A stretch of DNA of 64,000 bases from Lysinibacillus fusiformis (GTDB taxonomy: Bacteria > Bacillota > Bacilli > Bacillales_A > Planococcaceae): positions 164,484 to 228,483 of the forward strand of contig JASENG010000007.1 in the NCBI GenBank assembly GCA_030027265.1, given 5' to 3'. The position numbers and the translations under genes are program-made. The notes under the pieces are model-generated. The model searched no databases and was not told the DNA's origin. It saw only the letters and a program-made list of their open reading frames with translations. This document shows positions 63,580-64,000 of the stretch, piece by piece (position 1 is the stretch's first letter; each line of letters begins with the position of its first letter).

Positions 63580-64000
63580 GAGCGCGTTTCGCTAGTAAAG
63601 CGGGAACGCGCTCTTCTGGTAGCGCAAACTCGCTCGTAAAAGAACAAGCCGCGCGTAAAAGGAGCCAACTCGCTCGAGAACAAATCAAAACCGCTCATAA
63701 GCCGGGCAAAGTCGCTCGTAAAAGAACAAGCCGCGCGTAAAAGGAGCCAACACGCTCGAGAATAAGTCAAAACCGCTCGTAAGCCAGGTAAAGTCGCTCG
63801 TAAAAGAACAAGCCGCGCGTAAAAGGAGCCAACTCGCTCAAGAACAAATCAAAACCGCTCGTAAGCCGAGCAAAGTCGCTCTTAAAAGAACAAGCCGCGC
63901 GTAAAAGGAGCCAACACGCTCGAGAACAAATCAAAATCGCTCATAATCCGAGCAAAGTCGCTCGTAAAAGAACAAGCCGCGCGTAAAAGGAGCCAACACG
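63580..64000. repeat. Nested ~82-bp tandem repeat (window edge)
   Basis: Units of 81-82 bp begin at 63631, 63712, 63794, 63876 and 63958 (truncated by the edge). Each contains four related 20-21-bp subunits starting with CGCTCG or CGCGCG, for example CGCTCGTAAAAGAACAAGC then CGCGCGTAAAAGGAGCCAAC. More degenerate subunits extend back to about 63580, just after the acetyltransferase stop. No gene is seen. The array continues beyond the window. Confidence 0.9.

Noticed and set aside
63631..64000. CRISPR array
   Set aside because: The 82-bp units are contiguous and internally repetitive, with no unique spacers and no cas genes nearby.

Overview
The window looks like a chromosomal segment of a low-to-moderate GC, Gram-positive, spore-former-type Bacillales bacterium (Bacillaceae or Planococcaceae; genus not resolved). 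Evidence: strong AGGAGG-type ribosome binding sites, TTG and GTG starts, three sigma-B-type promoters in front of YflT-family stress genes, a T-box riboswitch, a paiAB pair, a CsoR-CopZ-CopA copper operon, and BH0509-like and YczE-like proteins. No rRNA, tRNA or CRISPR array was seen.

Layout. (1) 1-21 kb is an accessory, defence-rich region. It holds the end of a Wadjet/MksB-like SMC operon (kleisin-like, winged-helix-like, 1470-aa SMC ATPase; no JetD seen), a two-gene split HipA-like kinase whose partner protein carries a HIRAN domain, a decayed prophage replication block (ORF6N antirepressor, phage replication protein, DnaB lacking its N-terminal domain), a 1635-aa SF1 helicase fused to a very-short-patch-like nuclease domain, a PLD-SF2 helicase-DUF3427 protein paired with a Nudix hydrolase, and a TPR/winged-helix protein. 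(2) 21-25 kb holds a metallopeptidase, an acetyltransferase, a lipoprotein, and an ArsR-like regulator with a VOC protein behind an apparently leaderless promoter flanked by twin palindromes. (3) 25.4-33.6 kb is a catabolic operon for an unidentified carboxylic acid: two acyl-CoA dehydrogenase subunits, an enoyl-CoA hydratase, a TAXI-TRAP importer, a CaiB/BaiF CoA-transferase and an IclR regulator. (4) 33.7-37.3 kb holds three YflT paralogues, each behind a sigma-B-like promoter, interrupted by an amino-acid permease under a T-box whose predicted specifier is UUC (Phe). (5) 37.4-51 kb carries c-di-GMP and signalling genes (GGDEF, HD-GYP, MCP), an ECF sigma/anti-sigma pair, a TerD-VWA protein, an ABC exporter, and a MerR-regulated Bmr/NorA-like efflux pump. 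(6) 51-57 kb holds a second ABC system, YczE/MarR and paiAB. (7) 58-61.5 kb is the copper operon with CsoR-type operators. (8) 61.5-63.6 kb holds a ferredoxin-sulfite-reductase-like protein, a zinc ribbon, a DfsB-like protein and an acetyltransferase. The window ends inside an ~82-bp tandem repeat built from four ~20-21-bp subunits.

Family names come from recognising sequence motifs, without any database search. The most unusual items are the HipA-kinase/HIRAN pair, the two helicase-nuclease modules, the Phe T-box permease, the leaderless twin-operator regulator and the nested tandem repeat.
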